Position numbers and translations under genes: made by a program | The notes under the pieces: generated by a model | What the model was told of the DNA's origin: nothing | The model's input: the letters and a program-made list of their open reading frames with translations, nothing else | The model's database searches: none | Source of the DNA: OLB11 sp041392835 | Lineage (GTDB): Bacteria; Bacteroidota; Bacteroidia; Chitinophagales; Chitinophagaceae | Direction of reading: 5' to 3' | Length of the DNA: 64,000 nucleotides | Assembly (NCBI GenBank): GCA_041392835.1 | Contig: JAWKLF010000006.1 | Span: 1 to 64,000 of the forward strand | In this document: positions 45,976 through 58,813 of the stretch, piece after piece | How positions within the stretch are numbered: the first letter of the stretch is position 1 | Layout of the letters: each line of letters opens with the position of its first letter

Positions 45976-48900
45976 ATGGTATTTATGACTAATTTGAAAT
46001 TTTTGAAAAATGCAAGACTTCTAATTTTCACTTCACTTCTCTTCATTTTAAATCAAAAGGCTTTTTCACAGGCATGTTCTCCTGCCATAGCTGCTCCTAC
46101 TTTGAGTGCTAATTCAGCAGTACTCAAGTGTCCTTCATTGACAGCAGATTTAAATGTATTGGTGTCAAGTACTACACCGCCTGATATGACATTGGAGTGG
46201 CACACAGTAGCTACGAACCCTACAGCGGCGAATTTAGTGACTATGCCTACGAGTTCTACAGGTATTCATTATGCCTATTATCATGATGATATAAATAATT
46301 GTTACAGCCCTGCAACAGCAGCGGTTTCTGTAACGAATCCTGCTATTGGGGCCCCCGTAGCAACCGTTTCAAATAATACATTTTGTACCGGAACCAATGG
46401 TTCAATCACTTTAAGGTCCAACTCCATTAACTAATTATGAATTTGCTATTGATGGTGGTGGATTTTATCAATCAAGCCCTTCATTTACTAATTTACCCGC
46501 AGGTGCTTATGATATCATAGTTCGCTCTATTGCATCGGGTTGTGAATCGGCTATTGTATCTAAAACTATTACCAATGCACCGGCAGCTGTAACAGCTCCT
46601 TTGGCTACAGTAAGTAATGTTACAGATTGTATAAATCCCAATGGAACTATAACTGTTACATCACCTACACCTTTAGCCAATTATGAATTTAGTATTGACA
46701 ATGTCAATTTTCAACCAGACCCATTGTTTTCTGCTTTAGCAGGAGGCACGTATAGTGTATATGCAAAGTCGCTTAGTACAGGTTGTGTTTCAAATCCTAC
46801 TGCAAAAACTATTAATATTCCAACAGTAACTGCCCCTGTTACAACATTGGCAAACCCAACTTCTTGTATTACGGGTAATGGAGCAATAACATTTACAGGT
46901 CCAACACCTTTGACCAATTATTTATTTAGTATAGATGGCGGACAAACTTATCAAACAAGTACTTCATTTACTGCTTTAACAGATGGTGTATATGAAACAA
47001 GAGTAAAATTAATATCATCAGGTTGCGAATCTGCCATTGTAAATAAAACACTTTCAAATCCAGTTGCCACTTCGCCAACTACAACTATAACAAATAATAA
47101 TTTATGTAATGGTTCTAATGGTACCATCACGTTTACTGCACCAACCCCTTTAACCAATTATGAATTCAGTATTGATGGTGGTGATACGTATCAATCAGGT
47201 ACAAGTTTTATAGACTTGCCAGCAAATACGTATTTAACAAGAGTAAAACCAATATCCTCTGGATGTGAGTCGGCAATAGTTTCAAAATATTACGGATGCG
47301 CCAGCAGCAGTAGCCACTCCAATTTCAACACTAACACACCCTATAGACTGTAATACACCAATGGTGTAATTACTATTACATCACCTACACCGTTATCCAA
47401 TTATGAATTTAGTATAGATGGAGGTGTTACGTATCAATCGAGCCCCATTTTCGATAGTTTGTCAGGTGGTATTTATCCAACACACCCAGACATATCTACA
47501 GGTTGTAAATCGCCAATAACAAATAAACGTTAAATAATCCGACTGTTACTGTACCAATAGCAACCGCAGTAAATAATACCAGTTGTTTATTTTCAAATGG
47601 TACTATTACAGTAAACTCTCCAACACCACTAACAAACTATGAATTTAGTATTGATGATGGTAATACATTTCCAAACAGATCCTTTATTTGATAGTTTGGA
47701 AGTGAGTGCATATGGAGTAAGAGTTAAATTAATATCAAATGGATGTTTATCAAATGCAACAGCTAAAACAATTACAAATGCAATCTGCTACGGTTGGTGG
47801 CTCCCATAGTTACCATAGGTACTGTTACTGACTGTAATAATCCAAATGGATCTTAACGATAACAGCACCTACACCTTTAACCAATTATGAGTTTAGTATT
47901 GATGGTGGCGATACTATCAAGCTGCTAAGCATCATACACAGGTCTTGATATAGGTTCGTATGATGTACGAGCACGTTCAATAGCTACTGGTTGCGAATCT
48001 GCAATAGCTACAAAAGTCATTTCAAGTACGGTAGTTACAACACCTACAGCTACATCTGTAAATAATACAAATTGTGTAAATCCAAATGGGTCTATCAATA
48101 TTACAGCGCCAACCCCTTTAACGAATTATGAATTTAGTATAGATGATGGATCTACTTTTCAGACAGCACAACTGTTTTCAAATTTGTCTGGAGGTTCCTA
48201 TAATGTAAGAGTAAAATTAATTTCAACAGGGTGTGTTTCTGCTGCTGCAGTAAAAGCTATTACTGATGCACCTGCTGCAGTTACAAATCCTATAAGTACT
48301 GTAACGAATGCTACAAGTTGTAATCCATCTAATGGAATTATTACTTTTACTTCTCCAACTCCTACTACCAATTATGAATTCAGTATAGATGGTGGTGTAA
48401 GCTATGACACAAGCCATATTTTTACAAACTTATCTGGAGGTTCTTATAGTACTCGTGCAAGATCAATAGTCACAGGATGCGAGTCAAACGTGGTAGCAAA
48501 AACAATAGCAAACCCAACAGTAACGGCTGCTAATGCAACTTTAACTAATAATACTAGCTGTAGCACATCTCCTAACGGGGTTATTACAATTTCAGCACCT
48601 ACTCCAAAATCTAATTATGAATTTAGTATTGATGGAGGTTTGACATTTTCTACAGATACAGTTTTTACTGGACTTAATGGAGGTACATATCCTTTAGTTG
48701 CTCGTTTGATTTCTACAGGTTGTACTTCGAATCCTGTAAATAAAAACTTGACAAATGCTCCAGCAGCAATTGCTGCACCAGTATCAACTGTAACGAATGT
48801 AACAGATTGTAATACACCAAATGGTAGTATAAATATTACATCACCAACACCTTTAACAAATTATGAATTCAGTATAGATGGAGGAGCAACGTATCAAAGT

Positions 48901-51900
48901 TCACCATTGTTTAGTAATCTATCAGCTGGTACTTATACTGTTAAAGCAAGAAACTTAGCTTTGTTATGTACTTCGGCAGTGTCTTCAAAAACTATTACCA
49001 ACCCAGCCGTAACTATTCCAACAGCTACAACTTCTAATCCTTCAAATTGTACATCTCCAAATGGTAGCATAACGATTACAGCACCTGCACCATTGAGCAA
49101 TTATGAATTTAGTATTGATGGCGGTTTGACATTTCAAGCAAGTACTTTATTTTCAAATTTAGAAGGTGGAACTTATAGCGTTGTTTCAAAATTAATAAGC
49201 ACAGGTTGTACATCAAATGTAGTTTCAAAAACTTTAAATAATCCAGCAGTCACATCACCAACTGCTGCAGTAACAAATAACACGTCATGTATAGTAAATA
49301 ATGGGTCTATCAATATTACAGCACCTACACCATTAGCCAATTATACGTTTAGTATTAATGGAGGTTCAAGTTTTCAAACTACATCTACATTTACAGGCTT
49401 AGCAGCAAATACTTATAGTGTAGTTATTAAATCACTTTCTACTGGTTGTAAGTCGGCTATAGTAAACAAAACTATTACAAATGCACCGGCAGCAATAGTA
49501 GCGCCAACGGTAACACTTGTTAATAACACAAACTGTAATACACCAAACGGTACTATTACATTTACAGCACCTACACCTTTGACAAATTATATATTTAGTG
49601 TAGATAGTGGAGCTACTTTTAGTTCAAACAATATCAAAACTGGGCTTTCTGGTGGTACTTATTATGTACGTGTAAAATCAAATATCACTGGTTGCGTTTC
49701 AAATTCAGCTACTAAAACATTAACAAATTTAGCTATTGCTGCTCCTGCTGCTACAGTTGTCAATAATACAAATTGTAGTACGCCAAATGGTAAAATTACC
49801 TTTACAGCTCCAACACCACTTGGGCTTTATGAGTTTAGTGTAGATAGTGGTATGACCTATCAGGCAAGTAATGAATTTACAAATTTGCCTGCTGGTATAT
49901 ACAAAATCAGAGCTAGGCAAATATCATCGGGATGCGTTTCTTCTGTTGTGTCTAAAACAATTACGAACCCAACTATAGCTGCGCCAATTTCTACCATAAC
50001 GCATAATACAAACTGTAATGCTCCTACTGGTAAGATTGTATTTTCATCGCCAACACCATTAGTCAATTATTTATTTAGTATAGATAGTGGTGCTACATAT
50101 CAATCCAATATTAACTTCCTTAATTTACCGGGAGGTGTTTATTATACACGAGTAAAGAATATTGCATCAGGATGTGAAAGTGCTGTGGCTAATAAAACTA
50201 TCAATAACCCTGCTGTTACGGTGCCTACTGTAACTGTAGTAAATAATACAAATTGTTTTTCTCCCAACGGGAAATTAACTATTACAGCTCCTACACCACT
50301 TGCTAATTACGAATTTAGTATAGACAGTGGCGCTACTTTTTTCTTCTACTACAACTTATTTGAATATGCCTGCTGGTACATATTATGTGCGTTCAAGACT
50401 AACTTCTACAGGTTGTATTTCCAATTCTGTTACAAAAGTTATTGCCAATCCAACTATAGCAACACCAGTCCCAACAGCTGTAAATATTCAGAATGTGTGT
50501 CCTGCAACATCAGCAAGTTTATTAGATGTTCAACCAAATCCAGCATCCAATACAACATTAGAATGGCATACTGTAAACACGAATCCTACACCAGCTGATT
50601 TGGTTTCAAATATCACTAATATTGATAGTGCTCAAAACTATTATTTGTACGCAAAGTCTACAGTTAATGGATGTTACAGTAATGCAAGTGCATCGGTAGC
50701 TTATTTAGAGAATGATTGTACAGATACTGATGCTGATGGAATACCTGATTATGTAGATATAGATGATGATAATGATGGGATTTTAGACATAGAAGAGTCA
50801 ATCAAATGTTCTCCTAACTTTTGGTCTTATGCAAATTTTGTAATTTCTGGAAATAAATATGCTGGTGACCTATTGCGAGATGGAATAAAAGTAGCCGATG
50901 TATCCTTCGAAATACCTGCTGGTCAGTCGGGATATACGGTACAATCCACAGGTACAGCGCAAACATTAACAAGATGTACATTTGTGACCTTGCAAAGTGT
51001 ATATGGAGGCGACCATTACTTTCAAATAAAGATTGCTCCTTTACCAGGTATTACAATCAAATCACCTTTTAGAATTATTCAACCAGGTTATGCAGATGTT
51101 TGGGTTAATCACCCAGGACAACATTATGCTATATTAGGAAATAATATTGATGGTAGCCCTACCGTTGGTGTATTTACAGAAGTTTACGAACATGTACTTG
51201 AACGAAATGGAGTTAGCTATTACCATAGTGGTGAAATACTCACAAATCCTGACTTTGCTCCTGATGGTGCTGGTGTAATGGATTTAATTGTAGAAGCGGA
51301 TTATGATCACCCATATGTTTATGAATATCACCAAGTTGATTTTTATAATAATTCATTTATTAATGAACGTGTGAATATTGATGTGCCACAGTGCTATTAT
51401 GACCCTGAAGCTGATACTGATGGAGATGGAATTGTAAATTCTTTAGACTTAGATTCTGATGGTGATGGTTGTTCAGATGCTTTAGAGGCTGGTATGACAA
51501 CGAATACTACACCTTATTATCAATTTACTGGAACTGTAGGTGCTAATGGGTATATGAACTATTTAGAAACTTCTTTAGACAACGGAACTCCGGTAATTGC
51601 AACTACATATACAGATGCATTGGATACTACAATACATGGATGTTATGTATGTCCAACGATTACGAATAATACTACAGACAATGTAAGTCCTTCAGGTTGT
51701 GGTACAAGTGATGGTAGTATTAAAGTGTGTGGTTTGATACCCAATGAAGCTGGATACACTGTAAATTATAAAAAGAATACAGCTTGGCAAACACCTTTAA
51801 CGAATCAAACAGCAGATGCAAATGGTTGTATTACAATAAGTGGTTTAACAGCAGGAAATTATTCAGACATTAATGTTAGCTATTTAATTTGTCCTTCTGG

Positions 51901-54900
51901 CTCAAATAGATTAGCGGTAACATTAGTCAATGCTGCAGCACCACCTGCACCACCTTTTGCATTAGCAACACCTTCTGTCATTTGTCCTGGTTCAAGTGCA
52001 ACGCTTTCTGCTTCGTGTAGTGGATCTACATTGGTATGGTACGAAGATGCAAGTTTAACTGTAGTTTCATCAAATGTAGTAAACCCATCACTCAACAAAA
52101 CATACTATGCAGTTTGTGAAAATTTAGGTTGTCAAAGTTTGCCAACAACCGTAGAAGTTATAGTTAGCTATACTGCTTGTACAAATACTTATCCGGACAT
52201 CAACGTAACAGATATTAATACATCTACACAAGGAAATGTAAATACAAATGATAATGTTCCAACTGGAACTACGTATGGTAATCCTCCTTCAAATCCTTCT
52301 AACCCAAGCACTGTATTGCCGATGGTAAATCCTGATGGAACCTATACCTTTACTCCTGATGCATCTGGGGAATACAATTTCTTAATTCCTGTATGTCCTC
52401 CCGGACAAACAGTGAATTGTCCTACAGAACTATTAACCATTAATGTATTAAATCCAAATGTCTTAACTAATATTCCAATAGCCAATACTGATATTAGTAC
52501 TACCATTGGTACAAATCCTGTTACCATAAATAGTTTAGGTAATGATGAATCAGGAAATGAGAATACATCATTAGTACCTTCAAGTGTTACTGTCACTGTT
52601 CAACCTCAACATGGTACTGTTAGTGTGAATCCTAATACAGGAGATATTACATATACTGCTAATTCAGGTTTTGTAGGGAAAGACACTATAACCTATCAAG
52701 TATGTGATGATGCAACTCCTGCTAACTGTAACGACGCTATTCAAATAGTTGAAGTATTACCTACTGTAGGTCCTAATACTACATTTGCCGATGATGATTT
52801 TGCAAGTACCTTGCAAGGAAATACGCTTTCTGGTAATGTAATATCAAATGATACTGATCCTGAAGGGCAAAAACAAGTAGCAACTACACAAACTATAACT
52901 ACTGCAGAAGGTGTGTTTACACTTTATACAAACGGAAGTTATACTTTTGAACCAGCCTTTGGATTTAGCGGACATGCAGACTTTGTATATACAGTTTGCG
53001 ACTTAGGAAACCCTTCTGCATGTGATAGCGCTACTTTGCATATTCTTGTTAAAGAATTTGAGACCGAACCAGATGTCAATGTTACTAATTTGGGTAACCC
53101 TGTTTCTGGCAATTTAAATACAAATGATAATGTGTTAGCTGGATCTGAATATGGAACACCAGTGCCATTATTTGGAAACCCTAATGCTACATTACCAATT
53201 ATTAACTCAGATGGCACCTATACATTTACACCAACATTACCTGGAACTTATAATTTCATGGTGCCAGTATGTCCTCCAGGGCAAACAATAGATTGTCCTT
53301 CTGAGTTATTAACTATTACTGTTTTAGACCCTACTGTTAATAACAATAAACCAATAGTAAATACAGATGTTGCTACAACAATAGGTAATAACCCTGTACA
53401 AATAAATACTTTAGCTAATGATGCCTCAGGAAATTCAATTTATGTTATAGATACTTCATCTGTTACGATTACAAACCCTCCTTTGCATGGAATAGCAACT
53501 GTAGATCCTTTGACAGGTGAAATTACTTATACAGCAAATTCGGGTTATGTAGGTTTAGATACTATCATATATCAAGTATGTGATAATGCTATTCCTGCAA
53601 ACTGCGCAAGTGCTACTCAAATCGTTACAGTATTGCCTGTTGGTACTGCTAATTCAACAGATGCTAGCGATGACTTTGTTGATGTAACTTATAATGGTTC
53701 TGCTACAGGAAATGTTTTAGCTAATGATACTGACCCTGAAGGAGATAGCCAAACTGTTGTAGCACAAAATGTCACAACTCCTGATGGTACACTTGTTATG
53801 AATACCGATGGAACCTATACATTTACACCAGCTTCAGGATTTAGCGGTCCTATTGATTTTACATATCAAGTTTGCGATAATGGAACGCCAAGTAGTTGCG
53901 ATAGTGCTACATTGCATGTTTTGGTAAATCCTTCTACTATACCATTTGATACAGATCCTGATTTTAATGTAACCACTATAAACACATCTGTTTCTGGAGA
54001 TTTAAGTACAAACGATGATATTGAAATAGGTACTACATATGGTAATCCTACAGCAGATCCAGCGAATCCTAATTCTGATTTGCCAGTAATAAATACCGAT
54101 GGTACGTATAGCTTTACACCTAGCATGCCTGGTGAATATAATTTCTTAGTGCCAGTTTGTCCTCCTGGACAGACCGTAGCTTGCCCTGAAGAATTATTAA
54201 CAATTACTGTTTTAGATCCTTCGGATACTAATAGTTTACCAGTAGTAAATACAGATATTGCTACCACATTAGGCACTAACCCTATTACAATAAATAGTTT
54301 AGCTAATGATGAATCTGGTAATCCAATACATTCTTTAGATACATCAAGTATTTCTATAACTACACAACCTAATAATGGTACAGCTACAGTAAATCCTTTA
54401 ACAGGAGAAATTACATATACAGCAAATACAGGTTTTGTAGGTACAGATACTATAACTTATCAAATTTGCGATGATGCTATACCAGCTCATTGTGCTAATG
54501 CAATTCAAATAATTACAGTATTACCTCCAGCAAGTCAGAATACAACTACAGCAAGTGATGACTATGTATTTTCAGATGGTGGCGTTAGTAACGGAAATGT
54601 ATTAACAAATGATAGCGACCCAGAGGGCGATACTCAAACTGTTACACCCCAAAATATTACTACATCAGCTGGTACTCTAATTTTAAATAGCAACGGAACC
54701 TATACCTTTACTCCAGCTACTGGTTTTAATGGCCCTGTAGATTTTGTATATTCTGTTTGTGATAATGGATTGCCTGTTGTGTGTGCAAATGCAACATTGC
54801 ATATTTTAGTCGACGAAGTAATACTACCAACACCAGACAGTGTAACGGTAACACCAAGTTGTCCTACATGTCCAGTAACAGCGTGTGTAGTAGCCGATGA

Positions 54901-56666
54901 TTTAACAGCAGGTGGACAAACGTATAGCACATGTGGAACTCCAGCAGGCTATACACAAAGTGCACCAGATGCAAATGGTTGTGTAACCATTACACCAAAC
55001 CCTGGAACAACTACAGGCGGTACTACATGTGTCGTAGCTTGTAAAAATGGAATTTGCGATACTACTTATATTACAATAGATCCTCCTACAATACTACCAA
55101 CACCAGACAGTGTAACGGTAACACCAAGTTGTCCTACATGTCCAGTTACAGCGTGTGTTGTAACAGCAGATGATTTAACAGCAGGTGGACAAACGTATAG
55201 TACATGTGGAACTCCAGCAGGCTATACACAAAGTGCACCAGATGCAAAATGGTTGTGTAACCATTACACCAAACCCTGGAACAACCATAGGCGGTACTAC
55301 ATGTGTCGTAGCTTGTAAAAATGGAATTTGCGATACAACTTATATTACAATAGATGCACCAGTATCTGAATTTGAAACTGAACCTGATATTAATGTAACG
55401 ATTATTAATACACCTGTAACGGGAGACCTAAATTTCAATGACAACGTACCTATAGGTTCTACCTATGGTACACCTATTGCGAATCCTTCAAATCCTTCAA
55501 CAGCGTTACCAACAGTCAACACCGATGGTAGCTATACATTCACACCAACAGTGGCAGGTGAGTATACATTCTTAGTACCAGTTTGTCCTCCAAGTCAAAC
55601 CACAAACTGCCCTGAGGAATTACTAACTATTACAGTATTAGATCCTGCTATAGTAACAAACTCTCCAACAGCTAATACAGATGTAGCAACTATCATTGAA
55701 GGAAATCCGGTAACAGTAAATGTATTATCCAATGATCAATGTAATAATGGACCTACTTGTACACTATCAAATCCGACTATAGTTTCTCAACCAAATAATG
55801 GAACTGTTGTAGTCAATACAGATGGTACAATAACGTACACTCCAAATACAGGATTTGTAGGTACAGATTCATTGTTATATGCAACATGTGACAATCAAGT
55901 TCCTTTTGCAAAATGCGACACAGAATATGTATTTATCACTGCAAACCCTATTGGAACTCCAAATAGTGTTGAAGCTGTAGATGATTATAAATTAACTGGA
56001 ATGAATGTAACCGCAACTGGAAATGTATTAGCTAATGATATTGATCCTGAAAGTAATACTATGACCGTGACTGCACAAACAATAAGTGATTCCAATGGTA
56101 CATTTACTCTTAATGCAAATGGAACATATACTTTTGTTCCTGCAACAGGTAATGTGGGTCCAGCAAGTTACACGTATGTTGTTTGTGATAATGGAACACC
56201 TTCGGCTTGTGATAGTGCGACCGTTTACTTTATGGTAAAATCACCAGACGTAACACCTAATATTACCATAACGCCAAATGTATTGCATGGTACTTCTACA
56301 TTCAATACTACGGTTAGAGTAACTGAATTAAACATGGTGAATACCAATGGTACTATTACCGTTAGAATTCCTAAGGATAATAGAGTTAGCTTTACATATA
56401 ATCCAGCTCTAACAAATATTGGATTTACCACATTAAATAATAGCCAGTGGACATATGATGGTTCGAATTTATTCTTCCATGTTTTCACGACTACAGCTAC
56501 CATTAATGCTGGATCTTTCTCTACCTTTGGGTTCACAGCTACATTTAATCCATTAAACTCTGATGGTAAGTACACCATGACAAGTACCATATCTTCAGGA
56601 AGCGGATCAGAAACAAGAACTAATAATAACACAGATTCGGAAGCAGCAGACTTCTTCCATAATTAA
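45976..56666 (+). CDS. Giant secreted repeat protein (SprB-like and Big_9 modules), broken by several frameshifts
   Basis: The segments join to one gene of about 10.7 kb (about 3,560 residues). A signal peptide (LLIFTSLLFILNQKAFSQ) is followed by a gliding-adhesin-like array of about 17 units of 80 residues with NYEFSIDGG ... LPAGTY ... GC. Next come thrombospondin-3-like Asp repeats (DTDADGIPDYVDIDDDNDG) and then Big_9/Ig-like modules of about 290 residues each. It ends at TAA 56666 with a DUF11-like domain. Frame changes lie near 46415, 47289-48180 (several), 50340 and 55247. At 55247 one extra A is proven by comparison with the nearly identical repeat at 54968. I see no C-terminal T9SS tail. 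A role as a surface adhesin is inferred. Confidence 0.82.
46340..50330 (+). repeat. About 17 tandem units of 240 bp (SprB-like repeats)
   Basis: The coding marker for NYEFSID recurs near 46437, 46680, 46916, 47157, 47400, 47638, 47883, 48124 and onward about every 240 bases up to 50308. Units differ in sequence but keep the same frame of conserved residues: Asn-Cys at the start, Pro-Thr-Pro, Tyr-x-Phe-Ser-x-Asp, Gly-x-Tyr, Gly-Cys. Confidence 0.85.
52190..56230 (+). repeat. Four long modules (Big_9 / cadherin-like), about 880 bp each
   Basis: Unit starts (coding for D-x-N-V-T) lie near 52195, 53071, 53958 and 55385. The first two steps are about 880 bases. The last step is 1,427, which equals one unit plus the 540 bases of the inserted 270-bp pair. 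A fifth unit is in the next gene near 57237. Confidence 0.8.
54821..55360 (+). repeat. Two nearly identical 270-bp tandem modules
   Basis: The two modules start at 54821 and 55091 and code for a Cys-rich unit (PTPDSVTVTPSCPTCPVTAC). They differ by few bases, including one A run of four at 55246-55249 against three in the first copy, which breaks the frame. Confidence 0.85.
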
Positions 56667-56700
56667 TAAAATTTGATTGACTAAATAATAAAATAATAGT

Positions 56701-58656
56701 ATGAAAAAAATAATAGTTTTAATTACAGCATTGTTACTCCCTTTTTTGGAACATGCACAAAGTTTGAATCCTTTTGTAGCTCAAGGAATAGTAACACCAG
56801 CACCGTTATATGACGTGGCTTCAAATGGTCAAGGTACCTTATCCTTCATAGTCGGAAACTCTGGAGATAATACAATGCCTTACGTAGTGAATCAAGAAAT
56901 GGTACTTATTATTACTCTTTCGAGAGGTGTGCCAAGTACTACAAATCCAGTGGATGCAATCAGTGGAACCTTTGCAAACTATTTTGATTGGCAATATGAT
57001 GCACTATCAAATTCGTATCAAGGCTTACAAAATCAAATGATTCCAGACGCATTAAATGGTGGAGTAGGTACTATTCTAATTGAATATACTGTTACTTCAA
57101 ATTCGACCGAGTCAAGCCCTCAAAATGGTTTTAATGTCAATATAACACCACCTCCATATACCAATGGCATTAATAGTCTAAATGATGACCAAGTGAGTGC
57201 TTATACATGGACTATACCTCATGTAGAGCATCATCCAGATCTTAATGTTGCCAATATCAATGAAACTGTAAATGGAAATGTAAGCACTAACGATGTAGTA
57301 CCTACAGGAAGTAGTTATGGCACTCCAGTACCTTCTTCTTCAAACCCAGTAGGTGCTACTATTAGTATGAACCCAGATGGCACCTATACATTTTCTGCTC
57401 CAACACCTGGTGTTTATACCTACTTAGTACCTGTGTGTGTTAGTGGACAAACTACGAATTGTCCTCAAGAAGAATTGACTATTACAATTATAGATAATTC
57501 GGTTTCTACTAACCCGCCAGTTGCAAATACGGATATAGCATCTGTTATAGAAGGCCAAAGTGTTGTAGTTAACTCATTGGCCAATGACGAGTCGGGTAAT
57601 AATGGAGGTACTCTAAATCCATCCAGTGTCACTATAGCTACTCAACCAAATAATGGAACTGCTTCAGTAAATACTGCTACAGGAGAAATAACGTATACAC
57701 CAGCAAACGGTTTTGTGGGTATTGATACTATTGAATATCAAGTTTGTGATAATGAAGCTATACCAAATTGTGCTACTGCTACTCAAATCATCACAGTTTT
57801 GCCTGTAAATGCAGCTAATACAGTTTCTGCAGCGGATGATTATAAAACTACCATAGAAAATACTCCTACATCTGGCAATGTGAAATCGAATGACACAGAT
57901 CCACAGGGAAATGTTTTAGAAGTTCAGGCTCAATCTATTTCTACAGCAGAAGGTACTGTAGAATTTAATTCTGATGGTTCATACTTGTTTACGCCAGCTA
58001 CTAATTTTACAGGGCCTGTAGATTATATGTATACTGTATGCGATGATGCTACTCCACAGGCTTGTACTCAGGCTACTTTGCATTTGTTGGTTAAAGTTGC
58101 TGTTATATTACCAATTAGCAAATTAGAATTTAATGCTTTTGAAGAAAATTGCACAGCTAAATTAACATGGACTACAGAAAATGAATTGAATATAAACAAA
58201 TACAATATTCAAAGAAAAACTACACAATCTGATTTTCAAACTATCGCCAGTGTTCAATCAAAAGGGAATAGTACTCAAAAACAATCATATAGCTATACTG
58301 ATACTGAAATACAAGATGGAGATTATGAATATCGCTTAGAAATAATAGACCAAGATCAAAAAATTTCTTACAGCAAATCTTTTACCGTAAAAATAGATTG
58401 TATTCACAACGGAATCAGTTTGTATCCTAACCCAGCTTCTTCTACTGTTTATATTGTTATTCAATCAGAAATGGAAGATTTATATGAAATAAAAATGTAT
58501 GACATGTCTGGTAAAACTGTTTACTCAAACGCTTATGAAATAAAGAATGAAAAGAAAACAATTTCAATTCCTTTGCAAGCTTTGGCCAATGGTATGTATA
58601 ATATTGTGATTAAAAATGCTGAAAAAACAGAGGTAATCAAATTCCAAAAGAAATAG
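56701..58656 (+). CDS. Secreted protein with Big_9 modules and a T9SS type A sorting tail
   Basis: This 651-residue intact protein has a signal peptide (IVLITALLLPFLEHAQS), then a domain of about 150 residues like the end of the giant protein. One Big_9 pair follows (about 180-475; DLNVANINETVNGNVSTND, VDYMYTVCDDATPQAC). A fibronectin-like domain comes next (about 480-565), then the sorting tail ISLYPNPASSTVYI ... GMYNIVIKNAEKTEVIKFQKK (in pieces). It begins 34 bases after the giant gene and shares its modules, so the pair likely form one operon and may work as partners on the surface. Confidence 0.9.
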   Translation: MKKIIVLITALLLPFLEHAQSLNPFVAQGIVTPAPLYDVASNGQGTLSFIVGNSGDNTMPYVVNQEMVLIITLSRGVPSTTNPVDAISGTFANYFDWQYDALSNSYQGLQNQMIPDALNGGVGTILIEYTVTSNSTESSPQNGFNVNITPPPYTNGINSLNDDQVSAYTWTIPHVEHHPDLNVANINETVNGNVSTNDVVPTGSSYGTPVPSSSNPVGATISMNPDGTYTFSAPTPGVYTYLVPVCVSGQTTNCPQEELTITIIDNSVSTNPPVANTDIASVIEGQSVVVNSLANDESGNNGGTLNPSSVTIATQPNNGTASVNTATGEITYTPANGFVGIDTIEYQVCDNEAIPNCATATQIITVLPVNAANTVSAADDYKTTIENTPTSGNVKSNDTDPQGNVLEVQAQSISTAEGTVEFNSDGSYLFTPATNFTGPVDYMYTVCDDATPQACTQATLHLLVKVAVILPISKLEFNAFEENCTAKLTWTTENELNINKYNIQRKTTQSDFQTIASVQSKGNSTQKQSYSYTDTEIQDGDYEYRLEIIDQDQKISYSKSFTVKIDCIHNGISLYPNPASSTVYIVIQSEMEDLYEIKMYDMSGKTVYSNAYEIKNEKKTISIPLQALANGMYNIVIKNAEKTEVIKFQKK

Positions 58657-58674
58657 CTTACTGTCTATAAAAAG

Positions 58675-58714
58675 AAAAAGAGGCTGTCCAAAAAGCATTG
58701 GCAGCCTCTTTTTT
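58675..58714 (+). terminator. Intrinsic terminator after the T9SS operon
   Basis: AAAAGAGGCTG near 58676 pairs with CAGCCTCTTTT near 58701, followed by T. The same left arm can also pair with GGACAACCTCTTTTTT near 58779, giving a larger structure. Confidence 0.75.
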
Positions 58715-58813
58715 ATTCGGGGAGGTATCGGAAATAATTTTCAAATACTGAGACCTCAAGCAGTTCAAACCCCTTTTTGGACAACCTCTTTTTTGTATAT
58801 CAATAATATCGTT

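Noticed and set aside
45976..58656. CRISPR array or satellite DNA reading of the repeats
   Set aside because: Units are 240 or about 880 bases, coding and diverged; there are no short identical repeats with spacers.
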